This document shows positions 33,215 through 46,700 of a DNA stretch of 64,000 bases, in pieces. Every line of letters starts with the position of its first letter. The first letter of the stretch is position 1. The stretch is taken from positions 6,835,501-6,899,500 of the forward strand of contig NC_087245.1 of NCBI RefSeq assembly GCF_037042905.1. Reading direction: 5' to 3'. Source of the stretch: Lytechinus pictus (Eukaryota; Echinodermata; Echinoidea; Temnopleuroida; Toxopneustidae). Both the position numbers and the translations under genes were made by a program. The notes beneath the pieces were generated by a model that saw nothing but the letters and a program-made list of their open reading frames with translations, was not told where the DNA came from and ran no database searches.

Positions 33215-34690
33215 AGTGGCGTACCTGGCATATTTCGTCAGGGGGGGCAAGCGACAAGGATGAGCAAGGTGGGGGGGGGGGGTTGTAGGCATGGACGTAT
33301 ATAGGCACAATTTTTTCAGGGGGGCTGATAATCAATATTATTGAATATCAACTTCACAGTTTTTAATTTTCGAGCGAGCGAAGCGAACGAACATTTTTTT
33401 TCAATTATTATTTAGCCTTTTTACATGATGTGAAACGTGCAGAAATTATACATTTGGTCATAAAATTACCAATACACGAGGATATTTGGGCACCTCGCAG
33501 TCCTCGTTGCCCTGTATTTTGCAGCCAACCCCCCTACACGTTTGGATGTGTAGGTCTGGAAGTGGCACTGAAGATGGGAAAGGTTACCCAGGGAGTGCCC
33601 AATAAAACAGTTGGGATCTTGCTACTACTGATATTTGCTATTGGGCGATTGCACTTTATTGTCGAACTTAATTATTTTTTTTAAATATCATTCCAGAAAT
33701 GAAATGTATTGGATCGTGATCGATATATTTCTAATCAAGTGGTAATTGCAATGTTTATATTAAAATACTTCTTTTATAACCATGAACAAATTGGTTTCTA
33801 ACTGAATAATTAATTGATGCGAACGCAAAGAGCGAGCGGAAGCAAAAAAAATTGCATGAAGAGAGAAGAAAGTCTCGTTTAGGTTGTTATTCTTTTGACC
33901 ATAAACGAAGGAAAAAACAACAAAATTTATACCTTTCTTCCCCTTTCTCCTTTCGCCTTTTCTTTTTCTCCTTTCCCCTTCTTTTTTTTTCTTTTTAGGA
34001 GCGTTTTTTTTTCTGGCTACGCGCCTGCTAGACAGTATATGTAAGCAAGAAGCGCGAGCTGAAATTTTTGATATTCCGGCCTAAGAACTGGATATTATAA
34101 GCACTTTTTGTAACCGTGAACAAATTGGTTTCTAACTAATCAATTGACGCGAGCGCGAAGTGCGAGCTGAAAATTTTTGATATTTCAACCTGAAAACTAG
34201 ACATTTATCCAACTAAAATTTGTCCAACTAAAAAATTGATGCGACCGCTATGCGCGAAATTTTTATTGTTATAATTATATTACCTAAAGGTTGTTCTCTA
34301 ACTTTTTGCTGTCCCTGGTCAGCCCAGTCCGTCCTCACTATCGGTACAGAGAGCTCTAAAAGTCACATTGCGTAAAAATAACAATTTACCGATAAAAGTG
34401 TATAGTTTAATTGACATTTACCGACTAAGATGGTGGAACTAAAAAACCGAATCAGTTGGAACAGCCCCGTGTGCCTGACAGTTTATAATTTTTTCCGACA
34501 GTCTGCGGTCCAGTTTTTTTGTTTTCCCCTTTCTCATAAACTCTTTCTTCTTTTTCCCCTTCTCCCTTTTTTTTCTCTCTTTCCTCTTTTCTTTTTTCTT
34601 TCCCTTTTTTCGCTTCCTTTTTTTTGCTTGTGACTCGTCAGGGGGGTGGACAGTCTGCCCCCTGTCCCCTTAGGTACGCTAGTGCTCGTG
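33215..34690. repeat. Block of GAGCG-type units, G-run units and pyrimidine tracts
   Basis: GTGGCGTACCTGGC with G-runs lies at 33215-33330, GAGCGAGCGAAGCGAACG at about 33371, degraded GCGAACGCAAAGAGCGAGCG at about 33819 and CGCGAGCGCGAAGTGCGAGC at about 34146. Pyrimidine tracts lie at 33930-34000 and 34530-34625, then CTTGTGACTCGTCAGGGGGG...CTTAGGTACGC. All match repeat families elsewhere in the window. Non-coding. Confidence 0.6.
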
Positions 34691-37600
34691 ACTGTTCTAT
34701 ACTCCTACCCATATAGCAGACCCAGTTGAATTTCTACTATACCTTGTTTTTGCCGTTCAAAGCAAATATTGATAATCTAGAGAAAGGCAGAATAGCAATG
34801 GAATAGAAAGAAACACATACACAAAAAAAGAAAACAATAGCTTAACACTAAGTGTTCGAGCGAGCGGTAGGCCTAAAGAGGTTTTTAGGCATGTAATGAA
34901 TGTACAACTCACATTATAAATTTACATATAATTATGTGAACATATATCTACGTCTTTATTTTTTCTGGTAATATCATAAACACAATGTTAAAAAAACTTC
35001 TAGCAACACCATAAAAGGTTTAGGATATCAAATGCTGTTTTGACAAAGTGAATTAAATAAATTATTAACTTACCGGGTGCATTACAACGTCCTACTCGGC
35101 CTTCCGTGTATTTCCGATCTGTTTGATAACCTTGAGAAAGGCTACAGAACTTTCATTATATTTCCATCATGATGTACTACAGCTGTGTAATGGATGGATG
35201 TTTAGTCTAATCAAATTTATATCTACGTACCAGCATTTTAATCAATAGTTCGAACACTCAATTCTGAAAGTGGCTTTACTTGGTGTACTGATACCTTCCA
35301 GGTCATAATAGTTTGATGCGTAGTGTTTTGTTCGCCAGACCGGCAGATCATACAACCAGTCCCGTACACTCCGTACACCTATAAAGACAAAGTTTACTGG
35401 TATGGTAAAATAAGACGGGGTGTTTTTGAAATTTATATTGTGTGATGAATAATTAATAAAGCTACATTTTATAATTCGGCATGATTTATTCCTTTTCTCA
35501 GCATAAAAGTCATTATGATTAGGCCTACAAACATCTATAGAAAAAAAATGGAAAGATAAGAAATAAAAAGTATAGTGATAGACTGGTGCGAAGTAGCTTC
35601 CGGTTAAGGTCTGATATATTGAGAAGCCCATACATGAAATAAGATCAAAACAATCGTTAATTTTGTCTAGCTTTTCGTCAAGTCTGCGAATTGTCATACC
35701 CCCCTCTTGAAGGAATCTTAAAACACATCCAACGTGTGTAAAAAAAACATTGTTTACAACATGATAAAGTTAGGTGGTATTGGACTTTGATCATCATACG
35801 CCCATCTTACTTCAGGATCCATATTATTTTAAATCCATCGTACGATGTTGATAAAGCCAGATAACGACGATTTGTAAGTAGGCCTATACTATACTTTATA
35901 ATGTATACATATTCACTCCGGATAAAGTTCTTAAGGTGGTAACTGTTACGCGATCCCCCCCCCCCCCCTCCTAAAAAAAGGGGAACCTTCCATCGGGTAA
36001 TAGATGATTGTATGTTTACCAAAATTCAAGTCACAATTATGATATAAAGGCTTTCTTCTGTAATACATAGTTCCTTATTATCAGGAAATATAAGCAGTGT
36101 TAGAAATTGTCAGTTAATCTGATGTTACTACCAACTTCCTTTATCCAAATGCTTATGATGGATCAAGTGTATAGTGTTGTTTTATACATAAAAACAAACA
36201 AGCAATATTTACAGTTATGTATCATGGAACATGTACACTGTATAATACAAATCATTGATTATGTGAATTATGTGATAGTTATCAAGATGACACTGACACC
36301 AGAACACCGCTACTAATAAGAAGTTTATACAGAATTCATTTTCTAAAACGTTAAGAGCCCTTGACTAATACGGTAATCCGCCCATAGTAATTGTTAGCTA
36401 ATATTATTTATGTTCAATATAAATTTAATCAAAGTCAAGTTTTATCAATTTGCATGATGATAAGATGGGAGTTAGCTTCTGAGTTAACCTTTGGCCTCGA
36501 GCTGTGACTTAAGAAGATGAACAAATAATCGTTTGATTACAAAAATCAATTAGTGCAACAAGCGAATTTATATTGCTCTACGATAGAAAATCCTTCTCAG
36601 TCTGTGTTCTATTTCAGCTTCACCAATTCAAAAGATTGGAGTATTTCCTTTCCTTATTTACAACGCAGTTCTTTTGTGAATTTTAACATCTCTATCATCT
36701 TCACAATTTTGTTGAGGATCAACCAGAAATTTTGCCTTCTCTTTGTGATCAACTATTCGGACTGAAAAAAAATGGAGACATAAACTGTATAGACTGTTCG
36801 CTTCTCCCATTTCACTTCTGATTCACAAATCCGTTTTATTTTAGATATCGCTCACATAACCAATTAATGTCGTCTTTTAATGATAAATAATAGCAATAGA
36901 AGAGGAAACTGCGTCTTCAAGCTATTCATCAGGATCGAACGTAACTACGTAAGGTGAGTCTATAGGAGACGGATTCAACTCACGAAACTGTTTCTAAAGG
37001 CACACATAACAACTGGTCCATGGTCCGATTTGGGGACAAACTTGGATTTTGCTCATTTTCTGAAAATATGAATGAAAAGTATATTTTTTATTTAAGGTTC
37101 AAATTAACTGAAAGAATACTAATATAACAAGTTTGGATAATTGCATGCCTTTATTTGGAGTAAAGGTCAAATTAGTCTTATTCGCAGCCAATCGTAGGCC
37201 TACGATTGTCAGGACTTCATTACGACTAGATATTAAATTCGCTTTTATTCTAATAAGGATGATAGCATAATCACATATTTGAACACAGGTATTCGTACGA
37301 TGATTTAGAACATTACACCGTAAGGTGCTCCATGTCTCAATGTTAACATCAAATTTAACTACGTTTTATTCCAAAATCAGGTCGCAGTCCAATCGTAAGG
37401 TGTGCGGTGGCCTTATGCTAAACATACATTGAAAAGATCGTAAGATATTTTTTTTCTGTTTGGATGTGGTTTCCCCGTGTGATAATAACATAAATTTTCT
37501 ATATTTCAACACTGACTAGACCTGCATTTTCCACTCTTTTTCAATTGTCGAATTCAATTTTATTTTAATCTTGTAATAGCTGATGTAACATTGTATGTCT

Positions 37601-38194
37601 GTTTTATGTTGGGGAGGTTGTAATTGGAAGGACACATTTAAATTAATATATTCATATATAAAAACAAAACTCGGTAGAATGATAATCAATTATCAATTTT
37701 CATCGATAGGTCCTATGTCTATAGGTATAGATATACAAAATGGTTAATATTTCTCAGCAACATCTGAAATTGATAAATCAGTGAATTGTTTACTAGTGAA
37801 ATAAACAAATACACAACATAATTCATCAAAGCAGAAACAGTATATAGTGAGAGAAATCAAAACAGGAATAGTATATTCAAGTTAACTCAACTGAAAATTA
37901 TTCGAACTATAGAATTATTTTTAGTTTGCTATGTTGGCTTATAATATCAACATCAACCTGATGAATTCAAGATTGCTTTATCTTACTCACCTCATGCGGT
38001 ACATATAGTGATTCCGTTAATCAAACAGACAGGTTACTAATTGAAGCAAATGAGCGTTATCATTAAACCAGTTTAATCTATGAGCGAGATGTGGGGGCGG
38101 GGTGAAGGTTCGAATGGATAGTTTGATGAACTTGACACTTCTTAGCATGAATGTGTTATAACTGTATACGTAGGTGGGTTTGGTTTGCTTTTGG

Positions 38195-38275
38195 TTTCTT
38201 CTTCTCCTTCCTCTTCTTCTTCTTCTTCTTCTTTTTTCTTCTTCTTCTTGTTCTTTTCCTTCTTTTTATCTCATT
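38195..38275. repeat. (CTT)n microsatellite
   Basis: Runs of CTTCTTCTTCTTCTT upstream of gene 2. Confidence 0.85.
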
Positions 38276-38524
38276 TTTTATTTCTGCATGCGCTATCATC
38301 AGTGGTTATTTCAAACATCACAATGGTTTCGGTATTAAGAAATATAATTTTATACCAAGGGCCTCAGAGATCAATCCGCCTTCAAGAATAGAAGAGATTT
38401 CCTTGAAAAGAAACATTGATTTCCACACATATTCTCGTTTGGGTATGTGATGACCGTTGAGTATCAGCGTTGTATGACACACAGAGCGTTTTCCTTGAAA
38501 AAATAGGTAACATGTTCTAAAAGA

Positions 38525-38617
38525 TGTTAGGCTAAAGCCGGGGTAATATTATGCAGCGCTTAGAAATATTTGTATTAAGCGCTATATAAATGTTGCATAT
38601 TATTATTATTATTATGC
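38525..38617 (+). mobile_element. SINE tail fragment
   Basis: GGCTAAAGCCGGGGTAATAT, then GCAGCGCTTAGAAA, AAGCGCTATATAAATG and (ATT)n match the 3' part of the SINE at 20431-20693. The tRNA head is absent. Confidence 0.75.
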
Positions 38618-39398
38618 GAGGGAGCGAAGCGACCGAGCGATTCATTGGCATGATTGATTCTATATTAATGTACACAATTTTATGTATTATATTATTTATG
38701 TTCATATTCTATGTCTGACAATTGTAAGCGCTGTTATGCTTTTGTGTAGAGTGCATATATAAATAACCATTAATATTATTATGATTGGATTCCGTGAAAT
38801 TAAATTTACAGATCTGCTGCATGGGGTAGATTTTGTCAAAATCTGAAATAAAAATATTGAGGTATTAAGAAACTGCACCCTGTCCCTCTTTTTCTCAGAT
38901 GGTTTAATTACAATTCCCGACGAGGGACCATGATTTCAAAGACTTGGCAATACTACATTTTAACAAGTAAAACAACATTTGATCCATCATGAGACAACCA
39001 ATTACTACAATCTTCTACTCAATGAAATAACATTAGTTTAGATTGTGAGAGAAAAGAGGGATGACTGAAATCGAGATCTGATAAACTGTGAGCCTTCAGT
39101 TCGCAGAGAAGGTAAAAACTCAATAAATTCCAGTTTCAACTCGTAGCCGATCGCATTATTTTATATGACGTATGGCCTGCAGTCGACTTCGCAGGTGTTC
39201 GAGAGGATCATTTTCTATGTCTGGACTTTTCTAAAATATATGTCATTTGAAAGACAGTTAATCGCGGATATAAGCTGTTAACCTTGAAAAATGGTGACGA
39301 GCTTTATCTTATCTCCTTATCTTGAAACTTGCCTTCATAAATCAAACTTTATAAAGAGGGATTTTAAAATGTGATTTTACTACTATCCCTTATTTCAG

Positions 39399-39440
39399 TT
39401 GACATCTATCGGTATCCCTATCTTGAAATCTGTTGACAAC
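39399..39440 (+). other. SLCO4-like: Probable 5'UTR part of gene 2 first coding exon
   Basis: CTTATTTCAG|TTGAC looks like a splice acceptor 42 nt before the ATG, so an upstream non-coding exon is likely. The frame is open across this segment but has no ATG before 39441. Confidence 0.5.
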
Positions 39441-39770
39441 ATGGAACACAAGGATACAAAACCCCTGCACGTCAACGACCACGGGAATGAAAACTCACAC
39501 AACAACGATGAAACTGACAATGAAAATGTGTGTATGAACACGATCCATAAGGACGTCGACAAAGACAAGAATTCACCTAACGAGGAAAGTTGTTACGTCA
39601 ACACATCCTTTAAGGACGTTGAACTTGAAAATGATAAGGGTGACGTGGTCGAAGATCATGTGAAAACAAACGGTAAACATCCCGAAATGATAGACGATGT
39701 CGAAGGTGATGATGATGATGATGATAATCCTCAGTGTGGATGGTTTGGCATAAGACCAAGGATCATTCAG
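39441..39770 (+). CDS. SLCO4-like: Gene 2 coding exon 1
   Basis: Encodes the cytosolic N-terminus with repeated D/N/E-rich blocks including six consecutive aspartates, ending [12 protein letters not shown]. The donor TTCAG|GTAATT is in phase 0. Confidence 0.88.
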
Positions 39771-42700
39771 GTAATTGGATATTTCATTGGGTCTCTCTAC
39801 TAATCACATACATTTGCTTAATTTGAAATAATTGTAATAAACTGTCCTGTCAAACTGTTACATCGGTTCAATATTATTAAGTTTTTCATGTAAACTTGTG
39901 ATGATGACAGGCAGATGAAATTAATATGCAATGGCTTTGTTTCTATAGCTAACTTTTAATGAAAATCTTTGATATTGTAAAAATACCAGGTAAAATTACA
40001 AAGGCAGAGTAAATCATCTACTGAACAAACTTGAAATAAAATCGTCGTCATTATTATTTTTTCAGTTAGACCATCATATAATAATAAGCATGACCATCGA
40101 GACGCTTTCAAACCCTAATCTTGCTTCTTTTTTTTTCAAGTGCTGCAACAATTCAAAGGGCTACCTCTTCTTCCTCTGTCTCTACGTCATCGCACAAAGC
40201 ATGACCGTCAACGGGATCGTCTACGTCATCACCACGACACTCGAGCGTCGATTCAGCTTGACCAGTGCACGTAGTGGTTTCATCTCAAGCTGTTATGATT
40301 TCTCTGTTATGATCGTTATTGTATTCGTTACCTATCTTGGTGAGAAAAGTCACAAACCAAGATGGCTTGGGTCAGGAGCGTTCGTCTTTGCCATGGGGTC
40401 ATTGCTCTTTACCTTACCACACTTTGCTACAGACTACTATGAACCTAGAGATGTAAGTTACCGATAGGCTCATGATTTAGTTATGGGGTTAATCCGAGTA
40501 ACTTCGGGAATTCGTTGATTTGTCATTGAATAAAATGGGTATCACTTAATGGATTATATTTTTGGGCGACATATTGACTGGAACCGAAGACCCATCCACC
40601 CCTTCTTTCATCAAATCGTTTCTACCTTTTAATTCAGAATCCACTTGCCAAATCTCTAATTCCGCAATACCAATGTTCTTCTGCGATTCGATTGGTTGGT
40701 TTTATCCCCTGTTTATTTACATGAACTAAAATGTAAACTGCAAATGAAAATGAGTAAACATAATATCAATATTGATAGATACAGAGGGAAATTATTTTCA
40801 GTGTCAATAATAATGAAGATATTTTATTTCCTCATGTGATGAAGAAATATATATATACTTCTTCATCTAGATGCTCGATATTTTATCCTCCTTATCCTCA
40901 GTTTGTTCAAATCTGATCTGATCTCATCTCATTCTCCATCCGTCTATCACTCCCTTCGATTCTTTATTCCTTATTCCTATCTGATTGACAGGCTTCTGAA
41001 ATATCAACATGTGACATCAACGGTACCGATAGTGGAGATTGTGCACCAGGTGAGACTGGTCTGAGCAGCTACTATTGGGTTTTTATAGCAGCCCAAGTAC
41101 TCCATGGACTCGGTGCCTCACCTATCTATACTCTGGGTCTTACCTATATAGATGACAACGTTAAACCTACATTAGTAGCTGTTTATATAGGTAAATATAT
41201 CTGCAAGAAAACAAAATTAGTAAGCAAGGGTGATCACTACCTTTCAGACAATAATAACATTATCTTTTCATTTATCTCTCCGATATATTAGATATTTAGT
41301 GTCGTTCTCACATCGTAACGCCAATACTAAAATAGACAGACAAATGAATACATAGATACATAAATAAATAAATATAAAACTCCTCAAAATAGTTTGGAAA
41401 TCTGACATTGATCGAAAATCCCTCCTCGATTTTAGTAAATGTCAGAGTGCAATTGATATCAATGAATAGAGCATTCAATTTTCTTTAAAAATGATACCCT
41501 ACATGATATGATTATGGTTCACATGGATGTGCAGTGCCTTGAAATGTGGGGCGAGGTCAAAATTCAAAAGTTGCAAAATGACACAATATTGAAAGTCACT
41601 GTTCTTATTTCCGTGGCGATGAGTGAGTTTCTCAGCGGTTTCTTTTTTTTTGATCGATAATTTCACATCGGTTTTAGTAAATGTCAATATTTAATTAATA
41701 TCAATGAACAGATCATTTAATTTTCTTTAAAATGATACCCTACATGATGTGATTATGGTTCACATGGAGGTGCAGTGCCTTGAAATGTGGGGCAAGGTCA
41801 ACATTCAAAAGTTGCAAAAATTACACAATATTGAATGTCACTGTTCTTTTTTCAGTGGTGATCAGTGAGTTTCTCAGCGGTTTCTTTTAATTATTCTCAT
41901 GCACCTTAACATCAACATTAACATGAAATCAAACACACCTCTGCACAAGCAAACACATAACAAACAAACACACATGCATGGGTATTTCAAACCACGACTC
42001 AAACCATGTTATCTCACAGAACCATCACCACAGAAGCAGGGGCTTGATTTGAATGGATTTTCATCTGTATTGACACAGACAAAAGAATCATGTTCTGTAT
42101 TGACCCTTCATGACTATTTCTGCTCGTTTTGCCGCTTTTCAGTTCAGACCTCATCCCACACTTTTGAATCCTGCTCTTTTTTTGATGGCATGATCATAAC
42201 AAGCATGGTATCATTTTAAAGGAAACTAAATGATCTTTTGAATGATATCAAATATGCATTGTGTAAATTTGGGAGTTGGGAGAAATTAATGGCCAAAATC
42301 AGATTTCCAAACTTTTTTTGCTCGTTTTGCAGCTTTTCAATTCAGACCTCATCCAACACATTTGAATCCTACTCTTTTTGTGATGGCATGATTATAACAA
42401 GCATGGTATCATTTTAAAGAAAATTAAATGATATTTTGAATGTTGTCAAATATGCATTGTGTAAAATTGGGAGTTGGGAGAGATTAATGGCCAAACTCAG
42501 ATTTCCAAATTTTTTTTGAGGGGTTAGATGAATAATTAGATTAATGTAATATAAATGGATAATTAAAATGAATGAGTCAATGAATGAATGAATCAATAAA
42601 TCAATCAACCAATCAGTCAATATATCAATCAAATCAATCAATCAATCAATGAAATTAGAAGGCATTTCACTTTTCCTTTTTTTAGATATTGCAATTGAAA

Positions 42701-43703
42701 CTGGAGCGTTTTTCAAACTTAGCATCACTGTATAATTCCAACTATCTTTCAATTATTGGCAGGTATATTCCAGGCTATGTCGACCTTGGGTCCTGCTATT
42801 GGATACATACTCGGTGGACTCTTTCTTACCTTTTATACAGACGTCAATGTAGATCCAGAGGAGTAAGTTTAATATATATATATATATATATATGGTAGAT
42901 CTATCTTGATAACTCAATATACACAAACATAATGATCAAGAAACACGTTGTTCTAGTCTACATTCTCCTTACAGATCCATGTAAGATTTAGCGTCGTTTA
43001 ATCCCAAAGCCAGATCTCGGACCCTCCACTGGATAGGATCTGTGCAGTAACCTGAGAAGAAGAAGAATATATTTATTGACAAGCGAAGGGCGAAGCGACC
43101 TAGTTAATTGCGATATCATATAGGATATTTTGAAATCAGCATAATGGTGCATACCTTTTAGTAATAACTGTGGAAATTTGCCAAGAAAGGTTTTTATTTT
43201 TTATTTTTTAAGGAGCCACCCCTCCCTCTGTGAACGTGTGTGACAGTTGATCTTAAAAAGATGTTGTCTGTTTTGTTTTGATTGTATCACCAATTTTGAT
43301 TTTCAAATGGCGTATCTTTCTTGTGTAACTTAAAGATTTATTACTAATACTGTCTGTACCGATAAGATTACGTTTATATATTCCATTTATAGCTTAGGAT
43401 TAACTCCTGAGAGTCCGTTATGGATTGGTGGTTGGTGGATGGGGTTCTTTGTGGATGCATCTATTGCCCTCCTTGTCATCATACCTCTATTAGGATTCCC
43501 AAAAGCTTTACCAGGTAAATATTTAAGTTTTTATCATCTAACCCCTTGTAACTATATATCAATATTTTTAAAACGTCACTCAGTTACTCAGATTCGAATG
43601 CAAAATTGATATACATGTAGTAGAATGAGTATGCGACTTGAGCGTTTTAATCAGGTATAATTATGGTGTCACACAAAAACTAATGCATGGATTCATAATC
43701 ATA

Positions 43704-43741
<38 letters not shown>

Positions 43742-46700
43742 TATAATATTTTATTACGCATTAATTTTTGTACGGTTAAACATTACTTCCACTTTGCCAA
43801 TATCAATGATGCCATTATCTACTTGGTCATGTTGGTATGTCTCGTTGTGTAAATTGTGGGATATCCTTCCATTTTTGTTTGTATAACGTCCACTGCATGT
43901 TTCATTTTTTATATGCATCGCTTTACCAGGATTTTCTTTGGTCCTGGATGCGCTGTAGACCTTTTTATTTCATCATATCTTCATTAAACTTAGATAAGAC
44001 GATTGTCATAATGATCATGATGTTTGCAAATATTGTGGACCAACAAAAATTTCAATGTAAAAATGTACGAATGATTGTCTAACGAAACTCCTTTAAAAAT
44101 TGAAAAAAAGTTGTTGAATCATTGTCATCACTTAGTTTAATTCCTAAAATAATCGAAGACATTAATGAGATTCATATTATTATCACGGATGATAAGCTAC
44201 CAAGAGGGTGACGATAAGTACTGTATTGGACAATACTCCGTAAGAGCGTCTGTTTCGAATAACGCCATGACGTGCGTGGGTTAGAGTCCCAAGCATACCG
44301 TAAGACGTCCTATTAAAATCATTTTGTTTCAACGCTCGTCGCTGTCATGGTTGATTTAAGTGTCGTTGTAATTGCAGTTTGAAATCATTCCGTCCACAGG
44401 AGAGACACAATCTATGTTAGCGAATCTTACAGCCATTCACAAAAGAGAAGGGCGTAATCTTGGTTTAACGAAATATCCCCTCTGCATGCTTGCTAGCCTC
44501 TTGTCGAGGCCCTGTCGGCTGCTTTCCGAGCGAACATGGCTAAGCAAGGGATATAGCGAAGCAGAGCGCCGCCCAGGCCTAATTCGCTTCGCGAATTTAT
44601 CCCTCGCTTTGCTCGGGAAGCAGCCACCAGGGCCTCGAAAAGAGGCTACATGCTTGCTGGTTTACAACGCATATAATTTCTTTCAACGAAATCCATCATA
44701 TGAAAATTGCATAGAGTCATTGATCAAGAATATTTAAACATTAAAATAATAATTGCCATTAAATTTGTGATATGATTTTTTTTCGGCTTCATTTAATTTT
44801 ATTTATATCTAAACGTGCAGGTTCAATCGCATTAAATGCAGCCCGCAAAGAGGAGGCTCAGAAAGGTTCTACATTCACTGCCAGAGCAGGTTTTGGTAAC
44901 AAGATCAAAGACTTCCCTAAGGCTGCCTGTAATCTTCTAAAGAACATCCCATTCATGTGTCTAAACGGTGCTTCTATCACTGAATGGTTTATCCTGGCTA
45001 GTATTGCCGTCTTTGGACCAAAGTATCTCGAGTCTCAGTTTAACTTTACCTCGGGTACGGCTGCTCTAGTAGCAGGTAAATATGCATTTTTTTCACGACG
45101 AAATCCATTATGGCATGGTTGCCGTACATGTATATCGATTGAAATAAAAATGAATTCTTGAATTGAATATTAGCTATGTAAACATTTAGTGATGAATGTC
45201 CCATGATATCTCCAGACTTCTCTTGCTCATGAACCCTATTTTATTTTGATAGGATCAGCTAAAAAAAGCAAATCAGTTGCCTACGAGACTGTTCAGTTTC
45301 TTTTGATAATCCGGAAGAAAATTGTGTTTCCCAATATATGTATACATTCATAAGCATTGCTTTATTTCGTGTTTATAAAGGGTGGCTTTAAAAAATTCTA
45401 AATAGAAATTGATTGAAATAGCTTCCACTTAAGACATCCATTGATAACCCGGGAAAGACTTACAATCCCCAACTATGTCAATCTATCTGTATCCAGGTAT
45501 CCAGGTCATTCCATCCAGTCTAATTGGCTGTATCGTAGGTGGATTAATCGTGAGATATTTCAAGCTCGAATTCAAAGGAATGATCAAATTCTGTATCGGT
45601 GTACTCATCATCTCGCTTGTTTCCCTCTTCGTCTTCGTCGTTGCGTGCGACAACGTTGACTTCGCTGGGGTGACTGTCCAATATGATAACAAGTATGAAT
45701 TCACTTGTTTTAACTTTCTCTATTTTAGACATAAATAAGCTATATTTTGTTATTCGCACGAGCTATTTCAATTCAGTTTTATTTATTTGATATCATAAGA
45801 TATAAAGATTCACAAATCAAGTACTAACTAACAGAAATTATAACATGTAGAATAAGTACAGAAATTAAGTGTTATGATAGGGATGCAATCCTTAATGTAA
45901 CATAACAGGGTCATACTCATGTAGGAAAGACAAAAAAAATCTCGCTAAATAGTGATCATCCACATGAGCAAGTGTAATTCCATTTATGTTAACTCTGCTA
46001 TTCTATCATGTAACTACAATGATAAAATGGCTCAGCAGTCCGTCAAATCGACGTTGATTATAGTTGTTATAATTTTATGTCACTATGTATAAAGGTATTT
46101 ATGTAATAGACCGCTAGTGACTGGTAATAAAACTTATTCTGTTAACATGATAATGGTGATTGTTGATGACTCTCAGATCGATGGCTTTCATTGGAGACGA
46201 GGGAAACTTGACTGCGGCCTGTAACGCGGACTGTCACTGCTCCAATAATTACGATCCGGTGTGCGGTAGCGACGATGTCCTCTATTATTCACCTTGTCAT
46301 GCAGGCTGTCTTAACATGATCGAAGTCGATGATGTCAAGGTATGAAATTCCTTGGAGTAATTGGCGATGATAGCTGTGGTGATGTTTTTGGTGGTAGTGC
46401 ACGGTTGTGGTGGTGACGAAGACAATGATAACGACGATGAAGATGATAGCAATGGCGGTACGGATTAAAGTGGTGGTCAGTCGTTATGACCTTTGGTAGT
46501 GATGATGACGATGATGATGGTGGTGATGGCGATGATGGTGATGATGTCAATGATGGGAGTGGTGGTAGTCTTGAGGTGATGACGGCTATGGTGGTATTGT
46601 TGTGGTGAACATTATGAAAATAATGAACGCTTTTTTACGACGCCGATAACGACGATGGTAATAGTGGTGGTGTGGTGATGGTGGTTGTGGTGGTTATGGT

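Larger units (their letters stand above)
31917..39398. other. Shared upstream region between the two divergent OATP genes
   Basis: About 7.5 kb separate the start codons. It contains SINE fragments, GAGCG-type repeats, G-runs and a CTT microsatellite, listed separately. 34700-38190 is otherwise featureless AT-rich sequence. Both promoters and any 5' UTR exons should lie here, but I cannot place them. A 151-codon minus frame (35242-35697) shows no recognisable family. Confidence 0.5.

Noticed and set aside
35242..35697. 151-codon minus-strand frame, the longest single frame between the two OATP genes
   Set aside because: No resemblance to OATP or any domain I know, and the surrounding sequence is AT-rich. 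It could be chance; transcript data would decide.
44372..44737. 121-codon plus frame in gene 2 intron 5
   Set aside because: It overlaps the GC-rich foldback element and lacks any OATP similarity.
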